Assembly (NCBI GenBank): GCA_963851025.1 | Contig: CAWKOA010000007.1 | Coordinates: 62,001 to 126,000 of the forward strand | From: RYN-230 sp963851025 | GTDB taxonomy: Bacteria; Actinomycetota; Actinomycetes; Streptosporangiales; Streptosporangiaceae | Reading direction: 5' to 3' | DNA length: 64,000 nucleotides | Part shown: positions 17,471 through 26,379 of the stretch, piece by piece | Layout: the number at the start of each line of letters is the position of its first letter | How positions within the stretch are numbered: the first letter of the stretch is position 1 | The notes under the pieces: generated by a model | Told to the model about the DNA's origin: nothing | The model's input: only the letters and a program-made list of their open reading frames with translations | Database searches by the model: none | Made by a program: the position numbers and the translations under genes

Positions 17471-18883
17471 GTGTCCTGGTTGGAGGAGACAGGTACGGCC
17501 AACCTTGAGAAGGTTGACCACATCGTCGTCCTGATGATGGAAAATCGCTCTTTCGACCACATGCTCGGCTACCTGTCCCTTGAGGGTGGCCGTAGTGACG
17601 TCGACGGCCTGCGAGAAGGGCTGGCCAACGAGCACCAAGGGCGCAGCTATCCCATCTCCCATCTCTCCAGCACGGTCATCGCCGAAGATCCTGACCACAC
17701 CGCCAAAGCAGTCGACCTGCAGATCGGCGACGGCAAGATGGACGGCTTCGTGGCCAGCTACGCCGCCACGATGGAAAGCCGCGGGGTCGAGAACGGGGAC
17801 CCGGCACCCATCATGGGCTACTACAACGCTGCGGATGTCCCGGTCTACGACCACCTCGCCAGCGAGTTCGCCACCTGTGATCGCTGGTTCAGCTCAGTTC
17901 CGGGGGCGACCTGGCCGAACCGCCTGTACGCCCTGTGCGGCCGCGCCGCCGGCAGCCGCGATTGCCACCCGCACAACTTGCCGCCGTTGTACGACCAGCC
18001 CTCGTTCGCACGCCACCTCGACGAGCACGGCGTCTCCTGGCGCTGGTACTCCAGCGACATCGGCACCTTGCGGATGGCTGACCAGCTCTACTGCCTTGGC
18101 CACCACGACCGGTTCGCTTACTTCACCAAGAGCGGGCTGCCCTGGAAGACCAGGCTGAACCTCAGGGTCCAGAGCGAGGATGCGAGCTTCCTGGAAGACG
18201 CCGCCCGCGGTACGTTGCCGTCTGTCTCGTGGATCGACCCGAACTGGGGCAACTTCAACCCATTCGGTTTCGAACAAAACGATGACCACCCGCCCGCGGA
18301 CATTAGCGACGGCCAAGAGCTTGTTCTCGCGGTCTACCACGCGCTGGCGACGAGTCCGCAGTGGGACAAAACGCTCCTGGTCATCTTCTACGACGAGCAC
18401 GGCGGCTTCTTCGATCATGTTCCGCCACCCGATGCCGACGACGACGATCCCAAGACGTTTGGCCGCTACGGCGTGCGTGTTCCGGCGATGATCGTGTCGC
18501 CGTGGATCGAGCCAGCCTCGGTATCACACACGCTCTTCGATCACACATCGATCATCAAGACGATCCTGCTTCGCTTCTGCGCCGCCGACCTCGAACGCCG
18601 AGATCGCCGCGAGCGCCTGTCCACCTGGCTCAGAACCGGCCATCCGCACTACATGGGGACACGCGTCGCGCACGCCAACCACCTGGGAGAACTTCTGACC
18701 CGCCACGCGCCACGCCCCGCGCCAGCCCACCACGGGCTGATAACAGGCGCCTCGGCCCGGGCGGCCGAACAGACCGCCGGGAAACATGAACCCGATCCCC
18801 GGCCGCCAACAGACTGGCAAGAGCACATCGCCGCCGCGACTCACCTGCTGAGAGGCCGCGGACATCCCGCAGACCGAACCTAA
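17471..18883 (+). CDS. Phospholipase C / phosphoesterase family protein
   Basis: This 470-residue protein has the bacterial phosphoesterase (PF04185-type) hallmarks: VDHIVVLMMENRSFDHMLGY near residues 16-37, the YYNAADVPVYDHLASEFATC region near 117-140, SWIDPNWG near 253-260, and VIFYDEHGGFFDHVPPP near 304-320. Such enzymes hydrolyse phosphodiester or phosphomonoester bonds of lipids. No signal peptide or TAT motif precedes the domain, unlike secreted actinobacterial phospholipases C, so the protein may be cytoplasmic. GTG at 17471 follows a G-rich ribosome site. The C-terminal 70 residues are polar and of unknown role. Confidence 0.85.
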   Translation: MSWLEETGTANLEKVDHIVVLMMENRSFDHMLGYLSLEGGRSDVDGLREGLANEHQGRSYPISHLSSTVIAEDPDHTAKAVDLQIGDGKMDGFVASYAATMESRGVENGDPAPIMGYYNAADVPVYDHLASEFATCDRWFSSVPGATWPNRLYALCGRAAGSRDCHPHNLPPLYDQPSFARHLDEHGVSWRWYSSDIGTLRMADQLYCLGHHDRFAYFTKSGLPWKTRLNLRVQSEDASFLEDAARGTLPSVSWIDPNWGNFNPFGFEQNDDHPPADISDGQELVLAVYHALATSPQWDKTLLVIFYDEHGGFFDHVPPPDADDDDPKTFGRYGVRVPAMIVSPWIEPASVSHTLFDHTSIIKTILLRFCAADLERRDRRERLSTWLRTGHPHYMGTRVAHANHLGELLTRHAPRPAPAHHGLITGASARAAEQTAGKHEPDPRPPTDWQEHIAAATHLLRGRGHPADRT

Positions 18884-19155
18884 TCCGAAAGTCGGTCCCC
18901 AGCCGGGCACGCGGCGCACGGTCACGGCATGTGTGGTCGGGATGGCGAGCATGTGCGTAGCCGACGCTCAAGATCCATATTGATGACGGCTTGTCCGCTG
19001 AAGTTGACCGGATCTGCCGATGAGCGGTAACCCCGCAAGTTCCGTTCCGGGAGGGCGCTGCGCTGTATTGACGATTCAAAGGTCCAGTTCTTGGAACATA
19101 CTCCGCTGAGTTACTCGATCTCATATTATGTGCTCGCTGCTGATACAGTTACCGT

Positions 19156-19968
19156 ATGCCTGAACCTGAGCCGATAAGTCCGGCTGGCACTGAAGCTGAG
19201 AATTCCGAGGAGGATCAGACCGCAAAGCAGGGAGCTGTTGATCTTCCCATAGTTGCTAGCGTTGCCACGGCCATGGCGTCATGCGCCTTGGCCATCGTCG
19301 CTTTCGTTGCTCTTCACGGAAAACAGCAGGAGATCGGATTAATCGCGTTGGCCTTCGTAGTGCCGATTTTCGTTGTCTTTCTTCCGATCAGTCGAAGATT
19401 TCGAGGCTGGCCAATAGTTGGACCGTTGCTGATTAGTTTGCTTTGCGGCACGCTTGCCCTCGCGGGCTTTGGGTGGTGGAATTCGAGCCATCAGGTTACG
19501 GGCGTGGGCCAGCCCCGGTCAGAAGGCAGCCGCAAGGGCGCCAACAGCCAACCGCAGATACCTGCACTACATATTCGATTCCAGGACCCTCAGCCCGGCG
19601 AGCTTGTGAAGCAGTGTCCACGGATCGATGGCACAGGAACGATACCTGCCGGATATGGTTTGTGGATTATAGTAGTTCCGGATACAAGTATGCAACCCAA
19701 ACAGTACTGGATCGAATCTCAAGCCAAGGCAGCGGGGCCAGATTACTGGACTGCAGCCGAGTCAATCTCAATCGACGGCCCGTCGATTGAGAAACCAATT
19801 AGTGCTGATGTCTATGCGGTTCTGCTCGACCGAAAGTGGAGTGACTATTTTGCAGTGAGCTCGGCCACTGGAAGTTTCTCTGCGACGTCGCTACCGCCAA
19901 CCGTGGCGGGCGGAGTTATAGGTCCCGTAACTGTCACGCGCGTCTCGGGTACCGGGATTTGCCGCTAA
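19156..19968 (+). CDS. Hypothetical membrane protein in a lower-GC islet
   Basis: The 270-residue product has an acidic N-terminus (1-28), three hydrophobic segments (about 32-53, 60-77 and 87-106) and a long outer domain (about 110-270) with two well separated cysteines (near 149 and 269). I do not recognise a family. Base composition is visibly lower in GC than the neighbours, with ATA, TTA and AGT codons that are rare elsewhere in the window, which suggests recent acquisition. ATG at 19156 has only a weak upstream ribosome site. Confidence 0.6.
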   Translation: MPEPEPISPAGTEAENSEEDQTAKQGAVDLPIVASVATAMASCALAIVAFVALHGKQQEIGLIALAFVVPIFVVFLPISRRFRGWPIVGPLLISLLCGTLALAGFGWWNSSHQVTGVGQPRSEGSRKGANSQPQIPALHIRFQDPQPGELVKQCPRIDGTGTIPAGYGLWIIVVPDTSMQPKQYWIESQAKAAGPDYWTAAESISIDGPSIEKPISADVYAVLLDRKWSDYFAVSSATGSFSATSLPPTVAGGVIGPVTVTRVSGTGICR

Positions 19969-20224
19969 CCTTCAGTGTCAGCCGCGACCGCAGACCCATG
20001 GCAATCGCAAGACCATCAGAGCCACCTTGACGGTGGCCGCTCACGCTGCTATGGGCCCTTCTCGGCGCGGCCAGCGGAACTTCGGTGTTGGTAGTCTCGT
20101 GAGGGACTGAGGACCATCGTCAAGACGTCCTCAATTGCCGCGTGTGGTGTGTTTCTGGTTTCTGAGGCCGTTGGCGGCCGGTGTGGGGTGGGTCGTGCGA
20201 GGCCGCGGCGACGGTGGTCCGCGG

Positions 20225-20671
20225 TCAGGCGGAGCGAGCGCCTCCTGGGTCTTCGAGCTGGTGCTTCAGCCCGGTCCAGATCCGGCGCTCCATGCGGCCG
20301 CCAAGGGCCCCGGCCAGCGGACCGAGCATCCGCAGCCAGCCCCTCGGGCGCACCTGCCAGTCCCAGCTCATGACCGTGCCGTCGCCCTCGGCGGTGAAGG
20401 TCAGCCCTCCGGTCGTTTCCATCATCGAGCTGGCCGTGCGCGAACTGAGCCGGTGCGGCCGTTCGAACTCGGTCAGCTCAACAAGCATCTCCCCGCCAGC
20501 CTTGCCCATGCGCGCACGGAATCGCGTGCCCAGCCCGATCGGCAGCGGGGTGAGCAACTCGACGCCGGTCATGGCCGGGTTGAATGATGGCTCATTGCGC
20601 GAATCGGCGGCCGTGTCGAATACCCGCTCGACCGGCGCGGCAATGCGGATACGACCGCTGATACGGGCCAT
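20225..20671 (-). CDS. SRPBCC family (polyketide cyclase/START-like) protein
   Basis: A 148-residue single-domain protein. It starts RISGRIRIAAPVERVFDTAA, the first strand and helix of SRPBCC proteins, continues with RNEPSFNPAM and LPIGLGTRFRARMGKAGGEM, and ends with the long C-terminal helix (LGGRMERRIWTGLKHQLE). The fold forms a hydrophobic ligand pocket; the ligand cannot be predicted. It is divergent from the dehalogenase gene and stands alone. Confidence 0.8.
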   Translation of the reverse strand: MARISGRIRIAAPVERVFDTAADSRNEPSFNPAMTGVELLTPLPIGLGTRFRARMGKAGGEMLVELTEFERPHRLSSRTASSMMETTGGLTFTAEGDGTVMSWDWQVRPRGWLRMLGPLAGALGGRMERRIWTGLKHQLEDPGGARSA

Positions 20672-20955
20672 TGCTCCAGGGTACTTCTGCCCGCTGCCCC
20701 GGATCGTCCGAAGTCCTCACAAGATCGTCCTGCTCAGCCAGCCCGGGCCCGCCGAACAGCGCCGAGAGACTCCCGGCAGAGGTCCGGTCGCCCAATACGG
20801 GCCGTCCTCAATTGCCGCGGACAGTTCGGGTTCCGGTAGCGGTTCGTCGCGGCCAGCCAGGGCAGGTACGGTCGGATAGCTGGCGGAGGGCTTGCGTTGC
20901 CGCGTGTGAACAGCCAGCAGGCTCAGGGTTGGTGCGCTGTCTGAAGGAGGTGCCG

Positions 20956-21627
20956 GTGGCCAGCGTGATCGCGTTCGATGTGAATGAGACGCTACTGGAC
21001 CTGCATGCCCTCGACGAGCCATTCGAGACGCTGCTGGGCGGCGCCTCGCTGCGGCCGCAGTGGTTTTCGCTGATGCTGCAGCTGGCCTTTACCGGCGGCC
21101 TCACCGGCCGGTACGTGGACTTCACGTCCGCCCAGCGGGCAGCGCTGGCCATGCTCGCCGAACGTGAGGGCGTGCCCGTGACCGCCGGTGACATCGACGA
21201 CCTGGTGAGCCGGATGAGCTCGCTGCCCCCGCATCCGGAGGTGCCCGATGCGCTGGCTGCCCTGGCCCGCACCCGGCTGCGGCTCGTTGCCCTGACCAAC
21301 TCCGTCCAGCACATCGCCGAGGCGCAACTGGCCAGCGCCGGCCTGGCCGACTTCTTCCACGCTGTGCTCTCCGCCGATGCCACCGGCCACCTCAAGCCCG
21401 CGCCGCAGCCCTACCACGCGGTCGCCGAGCGCTGTGGCGTACCCATCGGGCAGGTGCGCCTGGTAGCCGCCCATTCCTGGGACATCGCCGGGGCCCTGGC
21501 CGCCGGATGCCAGGCTGCGTTCGTCGCCCGCCCCGGCATGGTGCTCAGCCCACTCGGCGACCCGCCCGGTATCACCGGCCCGGACCTGGCCGCGGTAGCC
21601 GAGCAGATCATCCGCATCGACGGGTGA
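20956..21627 (+). CDS. Haloacid dehalogenase type II family hydrolase
   Basis: From GTG 20956, six bases after AAGGAGG, the 223-residue protein starts ASVIAFDVNETLLDLHAL, the HAD motif I with the nucleophilic Asp. Motif II is VALTNS near residue 112, motif III includes the lysine in GHLKPAPQPY near 145-155, and motif IV is VAAHSWDIAGA near 175. The helical cap and the HSWD motif fit L-2-haloacid dehalogenases, which cleave carbon-halogen bonds of short 2-haloacids. The physiological substrate is unknown. A frame extending upstream to 20671 is shadow sequence. Confidence 0.85.
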   Translation: MASVIAFDVNETLLDLHALDEPFETLLGGASLRPQWFSLMLQLAFTGGLTGRYVDFTSAQRAALAMLAEREGVPVTAGDIDDLVSRMSSLPPHPEVPDALAALARTRLRLVALTNSVQHIAEAQLASAGLADFFHAVLSADATGHLKPAPQPYHAVAERCGVPIGQVRLVAAHSWDIAGALAAGCQAAFVARPGMVLSPLGDPPGITGPDLAAVAEQIIRIDG

Positions 21628-22152
21628 ACCCGGCCACCTCCCCGGGCCATAGCCCAACCGCAGAGGTTTCAGGCACGGATATTCACCCGCCGGCTCGTAT
21701 GGTCCGGTGCCATGTGACGATCAACGCGCCGGCACCGTCTTCCGCGACCGGGGGATGCCTCCCTGCCGATTCCGTACTCAAGCGGATAACGCGAATGGAG
21801 AGACGGCTGCGAGCGCAGAACGCCCTGTGATGCGCCATTCTGGACGCGTGTCCTGGGTTTGCCGCCGATACGGCAGGTTCGCTAGCAACAACGCTGCCGG
21901 GCCTCGTGAATGGCAGTATGGCGGCCTGCTGGTCACCTCTCGTCAAGGGGATGAGAGTCCGCCAGAACGGGCATCGGGGCCAGCAACTGGACGCTGCGGA
22001 GGCAGCCCACGTACTTCGCGGGAAGTAGTCCGCTGCTGCCCATGTAGCAGTTCAGCGGACGGCAGCCGCACGACGCGCGATTACCCCGGCCTCGGGGAGC
22101 CTCGTGATCAGCGGTGCAACCATGCACTGCGAATCATATGAGGAGTCCGCAC
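21628..22152. other. Intergenic, no gene seen
   Basis: About 525 bases without a recognisable gene. Short open frames on both strands have no family resemblance. The right end holds the GAGGAG ribosome site of the next gene. Confidence 0.5.
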
Positions 22153-22587
22153 ATGCTGACGATCACCGCCCCCGCCGTACCGGACATCAGGCAGGCCCGC
22201 GCCCGGGCGCTGTGTGTCGCGGGCGGCGCACTGGCCGCCGTCGTCGTCTGGACTGTGGAAGTCCCCCTGCTGGGCATCGACCTGAACTTCCGCTACGGCA
22301 CCAGCCATACCCAGATTGTCGCGTGCGGCCAGGTCATCGGCGCCAGCCTGGCCGCCTTGCTGCTCGGCTGGCTGCTGCTCGCGGTGCTGGAGCAGCGCAC
22401 TCCGCACGCCCGGACCCTGTGGATCAGCTTGGCGCTGTTCGTGCTGGCCGCGTCCCTAGCGCTGCCGCTGACCGTCGCGACCACCGCCGCGACCACCGCC
22501 TCGGCCGTCGTCGGGCTTGTCGTGATGCACCTGACGATAGGGGCCGTCGTGATTCCCGTCATGGCGCGCACGGTGCGGGCGCGCTGA
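22153..22587 (+). CDS. DUF6069 family four-helix membrane protein
   Basis: ATG at 22153 follows GAGGAG by eight bases. The 144-residue product has four membrane segments, near 17-38, 63-87, 95-115 and 118-140, with a conserved-looking first loop (VEVPLLGIDLNFRYG). This topology and the alanine-rich helices fit the DUF6069 family of actinobacteria, of unknown function. Upstream in-frame ATGs (22114, 22138) have no ribosome site. No operon partner is apparent. Confidence 0.7.
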   Translation: MLTITAPAVPDIRQARARALCVAGGALAAVVVWTVEVPLLGIDLNFRYGTSHTQIVACGQVIGASLAALLLGWLLLAVLEQRTPHARTLWISLALFVLAASLALPLTVATTAATTASAVVGLVVMHLTIGAVVIPVMARTVRAR

Positions 22588-23262
22588 CAGCGCACCAGGA
22601 AGCCAGCAGGCTAACGCTCAACGCCGACGCCAAGACCAGATAGCCCAGATCTGTGCGACCGTTGCCTTGAACTACATCAATCCACCATCGACGCAGATTA
22701 GGCGGGTAGGCGCGCGGTTATCCGGCGGTCCTCGCGTCGTTGGCAGCCCAGTCAGAGCCGAGTGCACGATCGGCCCGACTGCATGTCTATGCAGCACGCC
22801 GCCCTCGGATGAACATCCGGTCATGCCGCCGAGAGCGCGGTCTCCGCAGCCTGGTGATCTTCGTGGACGAGGAGTCTCCGCCTCTGGCCTAACTGCCCGC
22901 CGGGGGTGGCCGACGCTTTCAGACCCGGCAGTCTGCAACCGCGGGCATAACGGAGCGTCGCGCAGAACGGAGTGACCTGCGGGTGGATCTGGGCATGGCG
23001 CGGAGTTCATCCGGGGCGCGAGCCGCATTTGAGAAGGGTTGCGGTGCGGCCGTAGCGTCTTTGTTTCCTGGGCGCGGCAGCTCATCACGCGGTTGGCCGA
23101 CGGGCTCGCACTTCTGCCTGGGCGCAAACTTGGTCCGGGCCGAGCTGGCGGAGGCCGAGGGGCCGACCTTCCTCACACCCGGATGCCCGGCCTGCCGGCC
23201 GACGGGCCGGTGTAGTCGGCGCCGATCCCCGGTCAGGCGGCTGGCCGGCCGATGCTTGCCGG
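22588..23262. other. Intergenic region with only a gene remnant
   Basis: About 675 bases between convergent genes. Apart from the short P450-like stretch at 23103-23156 nothing recognisable is seen on either strand. Confidence 0.5.
23103..23156 (+). pseudogene. Cytochrome P450 heme-loop remnant
   Basis: In one frame the sequence reads GSHFCLGANLVRAELAEA, which fits the P450 heme-ligand loop HxCxGxxLARxE with the axial cysteine. The residues before and after do not resemble P450, so this is a short relic. It is too short to exclude chance completely. Confidence 0.4.
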
Positions 23263-24135
23263 TCAGGCGTGCAGGCCGGTGACCGTTTCGGCGGCGGCAG
23301 CGAAGGCGGGATCGCCGGTTGCCGCGTGCCCGCGCTGGCAGGCCTCGACGAGCTTCACCTGGTGCGGGTCCAGGCTGCGCACGGCCGCCACGGTGAGGTC
23401 ACTGCCTGGCGGGCGGGCTGGGTGAGGTTGGGTGACCGGTTGAGTGACCGCATACAGCGCGGCGTGCTCGGCGTGCACCTGGGCCAGCGCGGCGGCGCCG
23501 TCGGTGGCCGCGATGTGGGCGGCGAGGATTTCGACGGCCATCGCGCCGGTGACGCCGTGCAGGTGGACGATGTCGGGCCGGGCCAGGTAGCGGCGTGCGC
23601 CGTCGGCCGCGGCCAACACGACCGCCATCCGGACGTCACCGGCGAGGGACAGCGGGCCGGCGGGCTGGCCTTCGCGGTAGCGGGCCGCCCAATAGCCGAG
23701 CGCCCGGGCCAGCTCGCCGCGCCGCGGCGGTGTGTCGGCCGCGTCAATGGCCCGCACCGCATGGGCAGTCCGGATGGCGCCATGGAACAGCGCGGTGCGC
23801 AGCGCGGGCATCAGCCGCGGCACCCAGGTAGCGACCACAGCCCGCCAGCCGTCGTCGTCGATGGCCCGGGTGAAGTAGCCGATCCACTCACCCAGGCGCT
23901 GGTAGTCACCGAGCGCTTGCCGCCACTCGAACCCGGCCGACACCACCGGGTCGACCGATGCCCCGCCCGCCCGGGCGAACCGGCGCGCCCAGCTGTCGAT
24001 GTCGCCGGTGCACTCGAGCATGGCCAGCGCCTCGCAGGCCATGGCTCCGTGGTTGACGAAGCCGTTAGGCAGCTCGAAGCTGGCAGCCGCCATACGCTCG
24101 AACGCCTCGTCCAGAGCTGGCGCAGTGTCACTCAC
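23263..24135 (-). CDS. Questin oxidase-like protein
   Basis: GTG at 24135 is six bases after GAGGAG; the frame can be extended to 24201 but without a ribosome site. The 290-residue helical protein contains FVNHGAMACEALAMLE (about 24-39), RQALGDYQRLGEWIGYF, and a mid region with ALFHGAIRTAHAVRAI and ELARALGYWAARY, as in the questin-oxidase family (PF14027 type). Family members catalyse Baeyer-Villiger-like oxidation in fungal aromatic polyketide pathways; bacterial members are mostly uncharacterised. No biosynthetic cluster surrounds it here. Confidence 0.75.
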   Translation of the reverse strand: MSDTAPALDEAFERMAAASFELPNGFVNHGAMACEALAMLECTGDIDSWARRFARAGGASVDPVVSAGFEWRQALGDYQRLGEWIGYFTRAIDDDGWRAVVATWVPRLMPALRTALFHGAIRTAHAVRAIDAADTPPRRGELARALGYWAARYREGQPAGPLSLAGDVRMAVVLAAADGARRYLARPDIVHLHGVTGAMAVEILAAHIAATDGAAALAQVHAEHAALYAVTQPVTQPHPARPPGSDLTVAAVRSLDPHQVKLVEACQRGHAATGDPAFAAAAETVTGLHA

Positions 24136-24368
24136 GTCGTTCTCCTCGCCGCTGCGGCCCATCAACCTCTGCCACCATCGGTTCCCGCCACCGATGCCCA
24201 CTCTGATACCTCAAGTCCCCTTGAAGTCAAGGGGCTACCGCCGTCGCCGTGCTGTACGGCCTGGCTTCCTTAGTGGCCCGCAGCGTAAGGCTGCCGCCGG
24301 GTAGCCCGTTGTGGTACTCAGAGATGTGGTGGTGCACCCGCGTGAGGTGCGCGGCCCGAGATGATGCG

Positions 24369-25337
24369 ATGAGATGGATCAGGCACAAGGCCGTCACCAC
24401 CGTGGCGGCCGCGGTTGTGCTGGCAGGCGTCGTAACCATGCTGCTCGCGGCCTGCGGGCACGCGCCGGCACCGTCGCACGCGCCCCAGCTCCGGTCACCG
24501 TTCACCGGCGAGCCGGTGCCCTCACTGAACCGGGTGCTCGCGGTGAAGATCGACAACATCGTGAACGCCAGGCCGCAGACCGGGCTCACCCACGCGGACA
24601 TCGTCTATGTGCTCCCAGTCGAAGGCGGGCTGAGCCGATTCCTGGCGATCTTCTCGTCCGACTACCCGCGCGTCATCGGCCCGGTGCGCAGCGCGCGGGA
24701 GGACGACCTGGAGCTGCTGCGCCAGTTCGGCCGACCTGCCTTCGCCTACTCGGGCGCGACGGCCACGCTGCTCCCGTACATCCACCGGACCGCCAGGATC
24801 GTGGACCTCTACGACGGCATCGCCAGCGGGTACTTCCGGGACAACAGCCGCATCGCTCCCTACAACCTGTACGCCCACACACAGCAACTGCTGCGGCAAG
24901 CTCACCGCGCGAGCATGGCCCATGACATCGGGTTCCGCTTCGGCCCGCCGCCGCCGGGCGGCAAGGCCACCCAGTCGGCGTCGGTGTCCTACCCGGCGGC
25001 CTCGTTCCGCTTCACCTGGTCGCCGGAGAAAGGCCGCTGGCTGGTGTCGATGGACGGCAGGCCGGCGGTGACCACCGACGGCGGGCGACTGTCGCCCGCC
25101 ACCGTGGTGATCCAGCACACCACGGTGCGCACCTCCCGGTTCCTGGAGTACGGCAAGCCTCCCCCGTACGCGGAGAGCGTCGGGTCAGGCACAGCCCTGG
25201 TCTTGCGCGACGGTAAGGCCTGGACCACGCACTGGTCCCGGCCGAACGCCAACGGCGGCACCACCTTCACTACCGCGTCCGGGCAGCGGATGACCTTCGC
25301 GCCGGGCCAGGTCTGGGTCGTCCTCGCCTACCGATAG
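24369..25337 (+). CDS. DUF3048 domain lipoprotein (YerB-like)
   Basis: ATG 24369 starts a lipoprotein signal ending MLLAACG, with lipidated Cys near residue 29. The mature part begins SPFTGEPVPSLNRVLAVKID and contains ARPQTGLTHADIVYVLPVEG and PVRSAREDDLELLRQFGRPA, the conserved blocks of DUF3048. A second half (about 190-320) includes GTALVLRDGKAWTTHWSRPN. The family is surface-located in Gram-positives and of uncertain function. It stands alone between the oxidase-like and MBL genes. Confidence 0.85.
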   Translation: MRWIRHKAVTTVAAAVVLAGVVTMLLAACGHAPAPSHAPQLRSPFTGEPVPSLNRVLAVKIDNIVNARPQTGLTHADIVYVLPVEGGLSRFLAIFSSDYPRVIGPVRSAREDDLELLRQFGRPAFAYSGATATLLPYIHRTARIVDLYDGIASGYFRDNSRIAPYNLYAHTQQLLRQAHRASMAHDIGFRFGPPPPGGKATQSASVSYPAASFRFTWSPEKGRWLVSMDGRPAVTTDGGRLSPATVVIQHTTVRTSRFLEYGKPPPYAESVGSGTALVLRDGKAWTTHWSRPNANGGTTFTTASGQRMTFAPGQVWVVLAYR

Positions 25338-25493
25338 GGGCGATCCGACCGGCGCCTGGTTCTCCCAGGCCTGCGTAACATACCGCTGACCTCGCCCGCG
25401 GCGCCATCCGCGCGTAAGCCACGGCGCGGTCAGCCGATCTGCCGGTAGCAGATACCAGGCATACCTCGCCCCGGGTTCCCCTAGCGTCACTGC

Positions 25494-26210
25494 ATGGACG
25501 TCATCGAGCTGGTCCCGGGCTTGCATTTCCTGCGCTTCCCGGTCGGGCATGCATACCTGTGCGAGGACCCAGATGGCCTGACCCTGATCGACACCAGCGT
25601 TCCCGGCTCCGCCCCGCAGATCGCCACAGCTATCCGCAGGCTGGGCCATGACCCGGCTGACCTGAGGCGGCTCCTGCTCACTCACTTCCACGCCGATCAT
25701 GCCGGCTCGGCCGCCGAGATCGCGGTCTGGGGCGGCCCCGAGGTGTGCGCGGGTGATGCCGACGCGCGGTTCCTTCGCGGTGAGGCGCCCAGGCCGCCCC
25801 CGGACCTGACCGACTGGGAACGACCCCTCTTCGAGCAGGTCAGCCGCCAGCTACCAGCCGTGGTCCCGGCGCCGGTGCGGATCGATCGTGAACTGGGCGA
25901 CGGTGACGAGCTCAGCGTCGGCGGCGGCGCCATCACTGTCGCCGTGCCCGGGCACACCCCCGGCAGCGTCGCGTTCTACCTTCCCGCGCGCCGTGTCCTG
26001 CTCGCAGGCGACACCGCAGCCCGCAGCCCTGCCGGCCAGGTCATGCCCGGCGTGTTCAACAACGACCGCGCCCAGGCCGCTGCGTCCTTCCAGCGGCTGG
26101 CCGACCTGGACACCGACATCGCCTGCTTCGGCCACGGAGAACCCCTCACCCAGAACGCGGTACTCGAACTCCGGAAGGCCGCCAGGCAGCTCGACGATCC
26201 CCCGCAGTGA
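25494..26210 (+). CDS. MBL fold metallo-hydrolase
   Basis: The 238-residue protein has the metal-binding motif LTHFHADHAG near residues 62-71, a later histidine in VPGHTPGS (about 154-161), the bridging Asp in LLAGDTA near 173 and a final His in CFGHGEP near 212. This is a complete dinuclear metallo-beta-lactamase fold. The pattern fits general hydrolases of the glyoxalase II-like or lactonase-like type; the substrate is unknown. ATG 25494 is the only good start. Confidence 0.88.
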   Translation: MDVIELVPGLHFLRFPVGHAYLCEDPDGLTLIDTSVPGSAPQIATAIRRLGHDPADLRRLLLTHFHADHAGSAAEIAVWGGPEVCAGDADARFLRGEAPRPPPDLTDWERPLFEQVSRQLPAVVPAPVRIDRELGDGDELSVGGGAITVAVPGHTPGSVAFYLPARRVLLAGDTAARSPAGQVMPGVFNNDRAQAAASFQRLADLDTDIACFGHGEPLTQNAVLELRKAARQLDDPPQ

Positions 26211-26379
26211 GATCGCCGCGGGCCGTGCCAGAGAATACGCGCTACCCAAATACGCAATCCCACCAGTCGCTTTGCGGGGTTCGCTTCAGCCGGCCGACGC
26301 TCAGCAATAGCGCCGAATGAAGATCAGGGATGCTATTTAATATCGGTCGCGGTCGATCTGTGTCGAACCCCATCGGCTC

